A DNA stretch of 64,000 nucleotides from Candidatus Symbiothrix dinenymphae (GTDB lineage Bacteria > Bacteroidota > Bacteroidia > Bacteroidales > Azobacteroidaceae), in NCBI GenBank assembly GCA_001417715.1, contig BBRT01000095.1:1-64000 (forward strand). Reading direction: 5' to 3'. The position numbers and the translations under genes were made by a program. Shown here piece by piece: positions 54,148 through 62,811 of the stretch (its first letter is position 1; every line of letters starts with the position of its first letter). The notes beneath the pieces are model-generated. The model was not told the DNA's origin and searched no databases. It saw only the letters and a list, made by a program, of their open reading frames with translations.

Positions 54148-55434
54148 ATGAAAAAGGTTGGATTATTTTTTATTGCGGGATTGGTGGTTGTTTCACCTGC
54201 CAATGCTGAGGCGGCTGCCGACACGCTGCGGATGAGTTTGGCGGATTGTATTGAATATGCTATCGGCAACAATTATGGGCGTGCGGGGGTGAAGTTGAAC
54301 GAGGATGCTAAGAAGATTGCCTTTGAGCAGTCCAAAATGGAGCGGCTGCCTGATGTTTCGGCTACGGTCAATGAAGGTGTGGGGCATACGAGCGGGACGG
54401 ATGCTGCTTGGAATGGCTCTTACGATGTTAATGCCAATGTTGTGCTTTTTCAAGGGGGGCAAATCAGCGCAACCATCAGGCAAAATCGACTGTCGCTTGA
54501 GCAATCGGCACACAAGACCAAGCAGTACGATAATGAATTGGTTATTAGGGTGTTGCAAACATTTCTGACGGCAATTGGCAACGATGAACTGCTGAAATAC
54601 CGCCAAGCCCTGCTCACGGCAAGCGAGGAGCAACTCAATCAGGGGCGGGTGCGCCGACAAGCGGGCGAGATTTTGGAGAGCGACTTCCTGCTGCTCGAGG
54701 CGCAATGGGTGAGCGACCGAAATGAGGTGGCAACCGCCATTATCAACAAGGACAACAACCTGCTGGAGATGAAAAACCTGCTGGCTATCAACCTTTTGCA
54801 GCCGCTCACACTGATTTATCCCGACGACGCCCTCATCGAAGCAATGACGGCAATGCCCGCGCTCGATACTTTCATGGCGCAGGCTGTGAATACGCTGCCG
54901 GACTTCCGGATTAGCGATTATGAGGTGGAAATAGCCGAAACGGGATTGAAAATTGCGCGCTCGGCATATTATCCCACATTGTCGCTGGGCGGGAGCATCG
55001 GCACAAGGCACGACACTTTTTCCAATTATGGCACGCAACTCTCAGACCGCTTTAATCAACAGGTGGGACTGACCGTGAGCATCCCCATTTATGACAAATC
55101 AAAAGCGAAATCGAATGTGCGGCGCAGTGCTATAGCGTTGCAGCAGACGCAATTGGAAAACAGGCAAACGACACAAAACCTGCAACAGACCCTCCTCACC
55201 GAATACAGCAACACGGCGATTGCCGAGAAGCAATTTGAAACCGACAGGGTGAAGCAAAACGCTTATGCACAATCATTTGAGGCATACCGAGCCAAATTCA
55301 ACGCCGGCGCAATAACAGCCGTAGAACTCCTCCAACAGCAAAACAACTACATCAACGCGCTGAACGATTACATCCGGAGCAAATACGGGTTTATGCTGAA
55401 ACGGCGGGTGCTGGATGTTTATATGGGAAAATAG
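54148..55434 (+). CDS. TolC-family outer membrane efflux channel
   Basis: 428 residues with a signal peptide (KKVGLFFIAGLVVVSPANAEA). Two outer-membrane-efflux-protein repeats: MSLADCIEYAIGNNY at the start, long helices in each half (LRNQVE-like coiled coils, IAFEQSKMERLPDVSATV; ISDYEVEIAETGLKIARSAYYPTLSLGGSIG), and AGAITAVELLQQQNNYINALNDYI near the end. It forms the outer channel of a tripartite efflux or type I secretion system. No inner-membrane pump or adaptor gene is next to it. Confidence 0.9.
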   Translation: MKKVGLFFIAGLVVVSPANAEAAADTLRMSLADCIEYAIGNNYGRAGVKLNEDAKKIAFEQSKMERLPDVSATVNEGVGHTSGTDAAWNGSYDVNANVVLFQGGQISATIRQNRLSLEQSAHKTKQYDNELVIRVLQTFLTAIGNDELLKYRQALLTASEEQLNQGRVRRQAGEILESDFLLLEAQWVSDRNEVATAIINKDNNLLEMKNLLAINLLQPLTLIYPDDALIEAMTAMPALDTFMAQAVNTLPDFRISDYEVEIAETGLKIARSAYYPTLSLGGSIGTRHDTFSNYGTQLSDRFNQQVGLTVSIPIYDKSKAKSNVRRSAIALQQTQLENRQTTQNLQQTLLTEYSNTAIAEKQFETDRVKQNAYAQSFEAYRAKFNAGAITAVELLQQQNNYINALNDYIRSKYGFMLKRRVLDVYMGK

Positions 55435-55477
55435 TGATTTTTTTTTGATTTTTGCATTGTATTAAAAAAAAATGTTG

Positions 55478-55485
55478 TACCTTTG
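55478..55485 (+). promoter_or_regulatory. -7 box upstream of a long non-coding region
   Basis: TACCTTTG followed by CGCC. The next real start codon is at 55966, so the transcript has either a 470-nt leader or a separate RNA. Confidence 0.6.
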
Positions 55486-55491
55486 CGCCCG

Positions 55492-55822
55492 ATATTTGCA
55501 TAAAAAAGATGAATGAGCAGATATCAACCGGTATTGGCTCGAATGAATGGTCCAATTCGGCAAGTGAATAACTCGTTAAATAATAGGAGATTATGAAGAC
55601 ATGACAGCGTTGATACGCGCATTTTAAGACATTTTGGAAAAAGCGTTTAGATTTTTATTTTAGCACTTGAAACTTCGCAAATTTCAAAGAACAGCTGAGA
55701 GTAGAATGAGAACCGGTCGCGTTGCGACGTGTGGGCTATATCATTTTTATTTAGTTGTTCAGGTAATGCGAAGACCTCAAGTGCAGATAAAATTAGTTTT
55801 TGTCCGCGCTTTTTTTATGCAG
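55492..55822 (+). ncRNA. Long structured leader or independent RNA
   Basis: Starts after the box at 55478. A hairpin forms near 55530-55570 (CCGGTATTGG/CCAATTCGG). A long rod covers 55663-55785: CACTTGA with TCAAGTG, CTTCGC with GCGAAG, then GAACAGCTGA with TTAGTTGTTC (all paired counting G-U), then GTCGC/GCGAC at the tip. A T-run (CGCGCTTTTTTT, ~55806-55817) may be a terminator. No match to tmRNA, RNase P or SRP RNA consensus was seen. It may be an RNA gene or a regulatory 5' UTR of the lipoprotein gene. A 20-codon frame (MNEQIST...) at 55509 may be chance. Confidence 0.4.
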
Positions 55823-55965
55823 CGTATAAGTAGAATTTCTACTGAGGGCAGAAAAGATGGGAATTTGCAAAGCCATTGAAAATAAAGGAGCAAACAAAAA
55901 ATTTAAAATTAAAAAAAGTATTTATTTTTTGTCTGTTTAAGGAACGGACGTTAAACATTAGTAAA

Positions 55966-57378
55966 ATGAAAAAGTTATTTAAAAACATTAGTTTAGTAGC
56001 GTTAGGCGTGTTCGCCTTCGCAAGTTGTGTGCCGGAAGAGTCCGACAGTGTGAAATCGTTGCGCGAAGCACAAGCCGACAAAATCGCCGCAGAAGCGTTG
56101 AAGGAGACGGCGCTAGCAGCACAGGAGGAAGAGGAAGTAGCAAGACTTAAGTTTGAGACAGCGAAGGAGGAGGAAGCAGCAAAGCAGGCTGTGCTTACAA
56201 CTCTAACGCAGCAAATCACTTATGACGCAGCGAAAAGTTTGTACGATGGTACCAACGCAGACCATGTTGCAGCAGAAGTGTTGAAAGCCCAAACTGAGTT
56301 GGTGGAGGCACAAGGGCTGGCTGCAGCTGCTCAAAAAGAGTACTTGGATGCTCAAGTAGAACAGTTGACGGCTGAGATCACCTTGAAGCAGACGAAACTC
56401 GGCGAAGGCAATGAGTATTACTCAAAGTCAGTGGCTGAATTGAGTGAGATTGCGGATACAATTTCAGCAGCTAATATTAAAATTGGTGGTTTTCTTAGCG
56501 ATCTAACAGCTGCCAAAGGTGCTGTTAATTCTGATTCTGCTACGATTGCATCAAAAACTCTTGCAATTGCTCAGAAGGAGGCTGACATCTTAGGTTGGCA
56601 GGCTGCCATTGTTACTAATAATGCCAACATTGCTGCATGGGAAATTGAGTATGCCGCCGATCGTGTTGCTTACAATGCATTATTGGTTGCGCATTATGAT
56701 ACTACCGCAGCAAGGGATCTTGCTCAGAGTACTTATCAGTATCTTCGGTACAACAAACCTACTAATATTGAGGGTACATCCTCGTTTAATTCTAGCGGCT
56801 TTCGTGATTATGACATAGTAGCTAGCTATCCATTAGCAGCCGACGCTTCGTTTACTCACACCGACTCTGTTCGCTATAACAGGTCAAAGGCAGTTGGAGG
56901 TGATTATCACACATATCAGCTGCTGGAGAATAAGTATGCTGCTATTAACGTATTATTAAGCTCTGGTGGAAAGTATAATCTAAATAGCACCGCAAATATT
57001 GCGCTTAAGAACAACGTAAATAACTACTATGATAATAACTTCAAGATTGTGGGTGGCGTAGCTGATGGAAACTATGAATTAGGATCGACTAGTACCGCAT
57101 CTTACATACCTTATTTAATAGCGAGTGCACAGGATGAAATTGATAATCTTTCCACTGGTTACAACAAGCAGATTCAAGGTGCAAGAAATGACATTCAAGC
57201 ATTAAAGAACGAAATTGCTCAGCTCATCGCGCCTGATACCGGCACTATAGCTGCTGACTTGGATAGAGTAAGTAATGTGCAAGCCCAGCTTGCTGCCGAA
57301 AGAGCAAAACTTGCGAAATTGCAAGAACGATTGACTGCGTTGGCAGCTGCTATTGGACAAGCACCGGCGGCGATTTGA
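55966..57378 (+). CDS. Coiled-coil lipoprotein
   Basis: 470 residues from ATG 55966. The lipoprotein signal MKKLFKNISLVALGVFAFASC places Cys21 as the lipid anchor. Residues ~28-175 are an Ala/Glu/Lys-rich coiled coil (REAQADKIAAEALKETALAAQEEEEVARL). A middle Tyr/Ser/Asn-rich region (LLSSGGKYNLNSTANIALKNNV) and a second coiled coil at the end (AQDEIDNLSTGYNKQIQ...RLTALAAAI) follow. It may be a stalk or spacer protein on the outer membrane. It precedes a beta-barrel gene across a hairpin (57401-57434). Family not recognised. Confidence 0.65.
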   Translation: MKKLFKNISLVALGVFAFASCVPEESDSVKSLREAQADKIAAEALKETALAAQEEEEVARLKFETAKEEEAAKQAVLTTLTQQITYDAAKSLYDGTNADHVAAEVLKAQTELVEAQGLAAAAQKEYLDAQVEQLTAEITLKQTKLGEGNEYYSKSVAELSEIADTISAANIKIGGFLSDLTAAKGAVNSDSATIASKTLAIAQKEADILGWQAAIVTNNANIAAWEIEYAADRVAYNALLVAHYDTTAARDLAQSTYQYLRYNKPTNIEGTSSFNSSGFRDYDIVASYPLAADASFTHTDSVRYNRSKAVGGDYHTYQLLENKYAAINVLLSSGGKYNLNSTANIALKNNVNNYYDNNFKIVGGVADGNYELGSTSTASYIPYLIASAQDEIDNLSTGYNKQIQGARNDIQALKNEIAQLIAPDTGTIAADLDRVSNVQAQLAAERAKLAKLQERLTALAAAIGQAPAAI

Positions 57379-57400
57379 TTTATTAGCGTTCAACTAAATA

Positions 57401-57434
57401 ACGGTACGGCGGTTAACGCCGCCGTACCATTTTA
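57401..57434 (+). terminator. Hairpin between lipoprotein and beta-barrel genes
   Basis: GGTACGGCGG (57403-57412), loop TTAACG, CCGCCGTACC (57419-57428), then ATTTTAATT. The 10-bp GC-rich stem could end or thin out transcription between the two genes. Confidence 0.65.
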
Positions 57435-57457
57435 ATTCACTAATAAATTAAATTATC

Positions 57458-58252
57458 ATGCAGAAATCAAAAGTAAAAACAATCGCACTTGGCGCATTGC
57501 TCTTTGCGGCAAGCACCGGTTACGCGCAGGAAGCCCCCACAGCAGGGACGATTCAAGCAAGTGTGCTGCTGGGCAAATCGGCGTTCAGTAGCGGTACAGC
57601 CTATTTGAGCAATGTGGTACCGAGTCTCGACCCCACAAGTACTGTGGACGCAGGCGGTTTGACCAATAGCATTATCTCGTTTAATGCTAATGAGTCGGCT
57701 GTGAACATGGTTGGCGCAGAGATTAAATACTTTGTGACCGACCAAATTGCCGTGTCGTTCCTTGGGGCAGGTGCCTATTCGCTCAATCCGGGCAAGGATT
57801 ATGAGCAGGGAGTGCCGACAGAGGGCATTCCCAACAATGCGAATTTTGAAGCAAGGTTTAATACGCGCCTCGTAGGAGTTATCGGCGGCGATTATTATTT
57901 CCCTGTGTCCAACGCGCGAGTGCAGCCTTACGCCGGAGTGCGTTTCGCATTGCAGTATGCGTCTATCACCACTACGGCAACGTTGGATGAGGCTACAGCC
58001 ACCGGCAGCACCCCGCCTCGTGACTATGGCGCGCGTAGCGGACAGATATTCGGGTGGTCGCCTTCGTTGGCAGCCGGCATCGAATACATCCTGTCACCGG
58101 GTTTGCATCTCGGCTTCGAAATCCAGCCTGTAGGCTATTCATATTCCGGCGTGTCGCTCTATGCAGCACCCGGCGTAAGCCCGGCAACGGGCGTAGCCCA
58201 AGAGCTACTGTTCCTGTCGCAACCAAAATTAAAAATCGGCTTCCGATTCTAA
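57458..58252 (+). CDS. Outer-membrane beta-barrel protein
   Basis: 264 residues with a signal peptide (KSKVKTIALGALLFAASTGYAQE). Alternating amphipathic strands (AVNMVGAEIKYFVTDQIAVSFLGAG; LVGVIGGDYYFPVSNARVQPYAGVRFALQYA; PSLAAGIEYILSPGLHLGFEIQPVGYSYSG) end in KLKIGFRF with a C-terminal Phe, as in 8-stranded barrels. It is likely an OmpA/OmpW-like membrane protein. It lies 79 nt after the coiled-coil lipoprotein gene and is followed by a strong terminator. Confidence 0.8.
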   Translation: MQKSKVKTIALGALLFAASTGYAQEAPTAGTIQASVLLGKSAFSSGTAYLSNVVPSLDPTSTVDAGGLTNSIISFNANESAVNMVGAEIKYFVTDQIAVSFLGAGAYSLNPGKDYEQGVPTEGIPNNANFEARFNTRLVGVIGGDYYFPVSNARVQPYAGVRFALQYASITTTATLDEATATGSTPPRDYGARSGQIFGWSPSLAAGIEYILSPGLHLGFEIQPVGYSYSGVSLYAAPGVSPATGVAQELLFLSQPKLKIGFRF

Positions 58253-58279
58253 ATTTTTATTAGACATATATTATTTTGT

Positions 58280-58333
58280 GGTTCCATGGTGCTTGATTTT
58301 TTTTCAAAGTCAAGCAGCATGGAACTTTTTTTT
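58280..58333 (+). terminator. Intrinsic terminator after the beta-barrel gene
   Basis: GTTCCATG (58281-58288) and GCTTGA (58291-58296) pair with TCAAGC (58310-58315) and CATGGAAC (58318-58325); a run of T follows directly. Confidence 0.85.
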
Positions 58334-58412
58334 AGAGTTTTAGAGTTAGAGTTTAGTTATTAGAGTTTAGAGTTTAGAGTTAGAGTTTAGTTATTAGAGT
58401 TTAGAGTTTAGT
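58331..58412. repeat. TTAGAGT heptamer array
   Basis: About twelve units of TTAGAGT/TAGTTAT, mostly 7 nt with one slip, in the non-coding region after the terminator. It is the same class, inverted, as the array at 53485-53513. Confidence 0.8.
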
Positions 58413-58439
58413 TTTGGGGTGCCTTGTCACCACCTCCAT

Positions 58440-58736
58440 CACCTCCGCATCCCGTAGGGTGGGGTGTCAAACAGATTACAATCGGGTGAAATTTTTACGT
58501 TCTGTTTTTTATCCCGTAGGGATTGTAGCTCGGTAGAAAATCATACCTCTCCTTCTCCCTGCATCCCGTAGGGATGCAACATCATCCGCAATCGGTTGCA
58601 TCCCTACGGGATGCAGGGTGGAGGTGAGGATTGGCTTTTCTACCGAACTATAATCCCTACGGGATAAAAGGCTATGTATATTTGTCCCTACGGGATAAAA
58701 CACCGTTTGCGAAATAATAGCACCTGAAAAAAAGAT
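58440..58736. repeat. CCCGTAGGG palindrome field
   Basis: At least seven copies of (AT)CCCGTAGGGAT or its complement in both orientations, forming long hairpins (for example GCATCCCGTAGGGATGCAAC facing TTGCATCCCTACGGGATGC). The end from 58675 is shared, inverted, with 21115-21169. Confidence 0.85.
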
Positions 58737-58738
58737 TT

Positions 58739-59054
58739 ATGATTATCCGCAATCATACCACTAAATAGCGTTTCCTGCAAGCAATTTCCGGTTTTTGTCC
58801 CGCAGGGACAGCACTTTATTAACCGTAGACTTTAGTCTACGGTATAAAAGATGCTAAGATTCCATTAGTCCCGCATGGGACAGCACTTTATTAACCGTAG
58901 ACTTTAGTCTACGGGATAAACAATGTGTCGTCCCATGCGGGACTTTGGAAAGTGTGGGCTCCGTCACTCCCGTAGACTGAAGTCTACGGTTAATAAAGTG
59001 CTGTCCCTGCGGGACAAGGAGCAAAAGCCAAGTGGTATGATTGCGGATAGTCAT
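58739..59054. mobile_element. MITE-like element with 24-bp terminal inverted repeats
   Basis: The ends 58739-58762 and 59031-59054 are inverted repeats with one mismatch (left starts ATGATTATCCGCAATC, right ends GATTGCGGATAGTCAT). The interior contains two TTAATAAAGT units and palindromes GTCCCGCATGGGAC, CCGTAGACTTTAGTCTACGG and GTCCCTGCGGGAC. At 316 nt it has no credible gene. A left-truncated relative is at 22768-23049, beside a transposase-like gene. Its right end is 27 nt from the parE -7 box. Confidence 0.8.
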
Positions 59055-59080
59055 AATTTTTTTTGAGTTCTTTTTTTTGC

Positions 59081-59088
59081 TACCTTTG
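59081..59088 (+). promoter_or_regulatory. -7 box of parE
   Basis: TACCTTTG followed by CGCG, 20 nt before the parE ATG at 59108. The MITE-like element ends where the -33 element would be. Confidence 0.65.
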
Positions 59089-59107
59089 CGCGAAATTTTG
59101 AAAAAAA

Positions 59108-60961
59108 ATGGTGGAAGAAGTAAAGTATGATGAGGAGAACATTGTCAAACTCGACTGGTGGGAGCACATTCGCCTCCGTCCGGGGATGTATATTGGCAAG
59201 TTGGGCGATGGTAGCTATGCCGATGACGGGATTTATGTGCTGCTGAAAGAGGTGCTGGACAATGCTATGGACGAGTATATGATGGGTCATGGCAAGTCTG
59301 TTGAGATTACGATTGCCGACGGGGTGGTTACCGTGCGCGACTTTGGGCGCGGCATCCCGCTGGGAAAAGTGGTGGACGTGACCTCGCAGATGAACACCGG
59401 CGGGAAATACGACTCCAAAGCGTTCAAAAAATCCGTGGGGATGAATGGCGTGGGCATTAAAGCCGTTAATGCGCTGTCGTCCAATATGTTCGTGCAGAGT
59501 TTTCGCGAGGGTCAAGTCAAGGCGGTTGAATATTCGCGCGCCAAAATCATCGACGACCCGGCACAGGCTGCTTCCAAAGAGGCTAACGGGACATTGGTGC
59601 GCTTCACGCCCGATGATGAGATTTTCAAGGGCTACCATTTTGACGACAAATTTGTGGAACCTCTGCTGAAAAACTATGTGTTTCTCAACGCCGGGCTGAC
59701 CATCAATTATAACGGCAAGCCATTTTTCTCAAAAAATGGCTTGGAAGACCTCCTGAACGAGAATATGACCTCCGAAGCACTCTACCCCATCATCCATTTG
59801 CAGGGCGATGACATCGAAATTGCCATCACGCATGCCACTCAATATGGTGAGGAGTACTATTCGTTTGTCAACGGGCAATATACGACGCAGGGCGGAACGC
59901 ATCTCGCGGCGTTCAAAGAGGCTGTGGCGCGTGTCATCAAGGAGTATTACAACAAAAGTTTCGAGTATTCCGACATCCGCATGGGCATCACCGCCGCCAT
60001 CGCCATCAAGGTGGAAGAGCCGGTGTTTGAATCGCAGACGAAGACCAAGTTGGGGTCGAAAGACATCGGTCCGGAGGGTCCGTCGGTTACCAAATTTATC
60101 AGCGATTTCATCAAAAAAGAGCTTGACAACTATCTGCACCGCACACCGGAAACATCCGAAGCCATGCTGAAAAAAATAATGGACTCGGAACGCGAACGCA
60201 AAGCCATCGCCGGTGTTACGAAATTGGCAAAAGAGCGCGCCAAAAAGTCCAATCTGCACAACAAAAAGTTGCGCGACTGCCGCCTGCACTTCACCGACAC
60301 CGACCCAAAAGGCGAAAAAGGTCTCAACGAAACGTGCATTTTCATCACGGAGGGCGACTCGGCAAGCGGCTCAATCACCCAAAGTCGCGACCCAAACTAT
60401 CAGGCAGTATTCAGCCTGCGCGGTAAACCATTGAATACCTTTGGTTTAACAAAAAAAATTGTATACGAAAACGAGGAATTTAATCTCTTGCAAGCCGCAT
60501 TAAACATCGAAGACGGGCTGGAAGGACTGCGCTACAACAAGGTCATCATCGCCACCGATGCCGATGTGGACGGTATGCACATCCGCCTGCTGCTCATCTC
60601 GTTCTTTCTGCAATTTTTCCCGGAGTTAATCAAAAATAATCACGTACACATCCTCCAAACACCCCTTTTCCGCATCCGCAACAAACAGGAAACAATTTAT
60701 TGCTATTCGGAAGAAGAACGCCTGAGCGCGATGAAAAAGTTAGGTGTCAACCCCGAAATCACCCGCTTCAAAGGGCTTGGGGAAATCTCACCCTCAGAAT
60801 TTAAGCATTTCATAGGCGAAGACATCCGCTTAGACCCCATCAGCATGAAGAAATCGGATGCCATCAAAGAAATGCTCGAATTTTACATGGGCAAAAACAC
60901 AATGGACAGGCAAATCTTCATTATCAACAATTTACGCATTGAAGAAGATGTTGAACTATAA
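59108..60961 (+). CDS. parE: DNA topoisomerase IV subunit B
   Basis: 617 residues. GHKL motifs ([53 protein letters not shown]) and TOPRIM motifs ([31 protein letters not shown]). The sequence of these motifs differs from the gyrB at 16.4 kb in the way ParE does (SASGS rather than SAGGT). ParE with ParC decatenates daughter chromosomes. parC is not in the window. coaD starts within its last codons. Confidence 0.94.
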   Translation: MVEEVKYDEENIVKLDWWEHIRLRPGMYIGKLGDGSYADDGIYVLLKEVLDNAMDEYMMGHGKSVEITIADGVVTVRDFGRGIPLGKVVDVTSQMNTGGKYDSKAFKKSVGMNGVGIKAVNALSSNMFVQSFREGQVKAVEYSRAKIIDDPAQAASKEANGTLVRFTPDDEIFKGYHFDDKFVEPLLKNYVFLNAGLTINYNGKPFFSKNGLEDLLNENMTSEALYPIIHLQGDDIEIAITHATQYGEEYYSFVNGQYTTQGGTHLAAFKEAVARVIKEYYNKSFEYSDIRMGITAAIAIKVEEPVFESQTKTKLGSKDIGPEGPSVTKFISDFIKKELDNYLHRTPETSEAMLKKIMDSERERKAIAGVTKLAKERAKKSNLHNKKLRDCRLHFTDTDPKGEKGLNETCIFITEGDSASGSITQSRDPNYQAVFSLRGKPLNTFGLTKKIVYENEEFNLLQAALNIEDGLEGLRYNKVIIATDADVDGMHIRLLLISFFLQFFPELIKNNHVHILQTPLFRIRNKQETIYCYSEEERLSAMKKLGVNPEITRFKGLGEISPSEFKHFIGEDIRLDPISMKKSDAIKEMLEFYMGKNTMDRQIFIINNLRIEEDVEL

Positions 60962-61457
60962 CCGTCATTGCGGGCTTGACCCGCAATCCCCTCACAAAAA
61001 AGCAATCTTCCCCGGCACATTCGACCCTTTCACCATCGGGCACCTCTCCATCGTGGAGCGCGGGCTGTCGCTGGTGGACGAAATCGTGGTCGCGATTGGG
61101 ATAAACCCCAACAAGCAGACCTATTTCTCGCTGGAGCAGCGTGTGGAAATGATTACGCGCCTGTTTGAACACAATCCGCGTGTTACGGTGCAGTCTTACA
61201 CGGATTTGACGGTGGATTTTGCCCAAAAAGTGGGGGCGAACTTTATTTTGCGCGGCATTCGCTCCATCAACGATTTTGAAAACGAGAAAAACATTGCCGA
61301 TATTAACCGCCAAATTGCAGGTATTGAGACATTTGTGCTGTTCACCGAGCCGGAATATTCCCACATCAGCTCCACCATCGTGCGCGAATTGCTGAGTTAT
61401 GGCAAGGATGTGAGCGGCTTCGTACCGACAAACCTGAATATCAAGCAGGAAAAATAA
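60948..61457 (+). CDS. coaD: Phosphopantetheine adenylyltransferase with repeat-coded N-terminus
   Basis: 169 residues from ATG 60948, overlapping the end of parE by 14 nt. It makes dephospho-CoA from pantetheine phosphate and ATP. Core motifs: [21 protein letters not shown] (TxGH nucleotide-binding), [13 protein letters not shown] and ISSTIVREL. CoaD proteins normally begin within 2-3 residues of AIFPGTF; here about 17 extra residues ([18 protein letters not shown]) come first, most of them coded by the palindromic repeat at 60967-60987. No other ATG lies closer to the core, so the repeat either became coding or a non-ATG start is used. Confidence 0.9.
   Translation: MLNYNRHCGLDPQSPHKKAIFPGTFDPFTIGHLSIVERGLSLVDEIVVAIGINPNKQTYFSLEQRVEMITRLFEHNPRVTVQSYTDLTVDFAQKVGANFILRGIRSINDFENEKNIADINRQIAGIETFVLFTEPEYSHISSTIVRELLSYGKDVSGFVPTNLNIKQEK
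60967..60987. repeat. ATTGCGGG palindrome at the start of coaD
   Basis: Perfect ATTGCGGG-CTTGA-CCCGCAAT, 5 nt after the parE stop. Identical to the copy at 31326-31346. Read in frame as HCGLDPQS. Confidence 0.85.
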
Positions 61458-61460
61458 AAC

Positions 61461-62705
61461 TCAGCAACTTTTTGTGAAAATAAACAACTTATCCGACGGG
61501 CGCACTTTTTCGGGCACGCGCATGGAGAAGCGTTCGCCTTTCGCGGTCGTTTTGACGGAGATTAAATCTACGCGGATGTCTTCGGCGGTCAAAAACAGTG
61601 CGCCGGTGGTGGGTCCGGTGATTAGCACCTGCTCGCCCGTGCTGAGGCTGCCCGTTTCCATCAAAAATTCCGCCACACCGAGTTTGGAAAAATAGTTGAT
61701 GACTTTGCCGATATAGACTTTTTTTTCGGTCGCTTGATTGCCGTATTGGTTCGACCATTCGCCGAGGCGTTGTCCGAGGTAGTAGCCGTTCCAAAAGCCG
61801 CGATTGAAGACCCGTGCGAGGCTTTTGTCCCACGCGGCGACTTTTTCGTCCGACCATGTGCCGCTTTCGTGAGCCGCGATAGCGGCTTTGTAGCACTCAC
61901 AGACGGTGCGGACGTATTCCGCACCGCGCGCCCGCCCCTCGATTTTGAACACCTGCACGCCTGCTTCGAGCATCTGGGGTAGGAAGGCGATGGTTTTCAG
62001 GTCTTTGGGCGACATAATATACTGATTGTCGATTTCCAACTCAATATCGCTCTCTTTGTCGCGCACAACATAGCCACGGCGGCAAATTTGGTTGCACGCG
62101 CCGCGATTGGCGGAGGCGTTCATCTCGTGCAAACTGAGGTAGCATTTCCCCGAAACAGCCATGCAGAGGGCACCGTGGGCAAACATTTCGATGCGAATAA
62201 GTTCGCCTTTCGGTCCGCGAATGTTTTGCGCGACTATTTGTTCGTGAATGGTGCGCACCTGTTCCAAATTCAATTCGCGCGCCAGCACCACCACGTCGGC
62301 AAATTGCGCGTAAAATTTCAGCGATTCGATGTTGGTAATGTTCAGTTGCACCGACAGATGCACCTCCACGCCGATGCTGTTGGCATAAGTGAGCGCGGCA
62401 ACATCGGCGGCAATAATCGCCGAAAGCCGCGCCTCCTTGGCAGCATCAATAATGGCGCGCATCAGCGAAAGGTCTGAGTCATAGATGATTGTATTGACGG
62501 TCAAATAACTCTTCAGCCCATTGTCGCGACAGATGCGGGAAATCTCGTGCAAATCGGCAATAGTGAAATTATTAGCCGACCGCGCCCGCATATTCAGCCC
62601 CTCAATGCCGAAATAGATGGAGTCGGCACCGCCTTGGATGGCTGCGGAGAGGGATTCGTAGCTGCCTGCCGGTGCCATTATTTCGTATGTTGTGCTATTT
62701 TTCAA
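61461..62705 (-). CDS. Peptidase U32 family protein
   Basis: About 414 residues. Signature region CMAVSGKCYLSLHEMNASANRGACNQICRRGY and APAGSYESLSAAIQGGADSIYFG. The family includes collagenase-like proteins and the tRNA/ubiquinone hydroxylation factors TrhP/RlhA/UbiU, which carry a Fe-S cluster on such cysteines; RNA hydroxylation is the more likely role. The open frame reaches ATG 62741, but that lies in the -7 box (62730-62737). A TTG at 62705 gives KNSTTYEIMAPAG, the expected first strand; ATG 62678 is the alternative. Confidence 0.85.
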   Translation of the reverse strand: MKNSTTYEIMAPAGSYESLSAAIQGGADSIYFGIEGLNMRARSANNFTIADLHEISRICRDNGLKSYLTVNTIIYDSDLSLMRAIIDAAKEARLSAIIAADVAALTYANSIGVEVHLSVQLNITNIESLKFYAQFADVVVLARELNLEQVRTIHEQIVAQNIRGPKGELIRIEMFAHGALCMAVSGKCYLSLHEMNASANRGACNQICRRGYVVRDKESDIELEIDNQYIMSPKDLKTIAFLPQMLEAGVQVFKIEGRARGAEYVRTVCECYKAAIAAHESGTWSDEKVAAWDKSLARVFNRGFWNGYYLGQRLGEWSNQYGNQATEKKVYIGKVINYFSKLGVAEFLMETGSLSTGEQVLITGPTTGALFLTAEDIRVDLISVKTTAKGERFSMRVPEKVRPSDKLFIFTKSC

Positions 62706-62729
62706 TGTCAAACTTGTTTTATTGTGATG

Positions 62730-62737
62730 CAAAGATA
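62730..62737 (-). promoter_or_regulatory. -7 box of the U32 gene
   Basis: TATCTTTG followed by CATC on the minus strand. It sits back to back with the box at 62780. Confidence 0.6.
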
Positions 62738-62779
62738 ACAATTTTTTGAAGAAAAGAGGTTTTTCTCATTTTTTATTTG

Positions 62780-62787
62780 TACCTTTG
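62780..62787 (+). promoter_or_regulatory. -7 box of the TIGR04255 gene
   Basis: TACCTTTG followed by CGGC, 24 nt before the ATG at 62812. Confidence 0.65.
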
Positions 62788-62811
62788 CGGCCGAATAAAA
62801 AAACAGATAAG

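Noticed and set aside
55492-55822. tmRNA, RNase P RNA or SRP RNA
   Set aside because: The tag frame and tRNA-like ends of tmRNA, the GAGGAAAGTCC core of RNase P RNA and the GGAAGCAG-type SRP tip are all missing.
58854-59054. Small frames (MTIRNHTTW...) in the MITE-like element and in 22711-23073
   Set aside because: They read through terminal repeats and palindromes, and both copies differ in length and frame; no gene is expected.
59108-60961. Second gyrB
   Set aside because: TOPRIM reads EGDSASGS and the N-terminal motifs follow ParE; gyrB is already at 16.4 kb.
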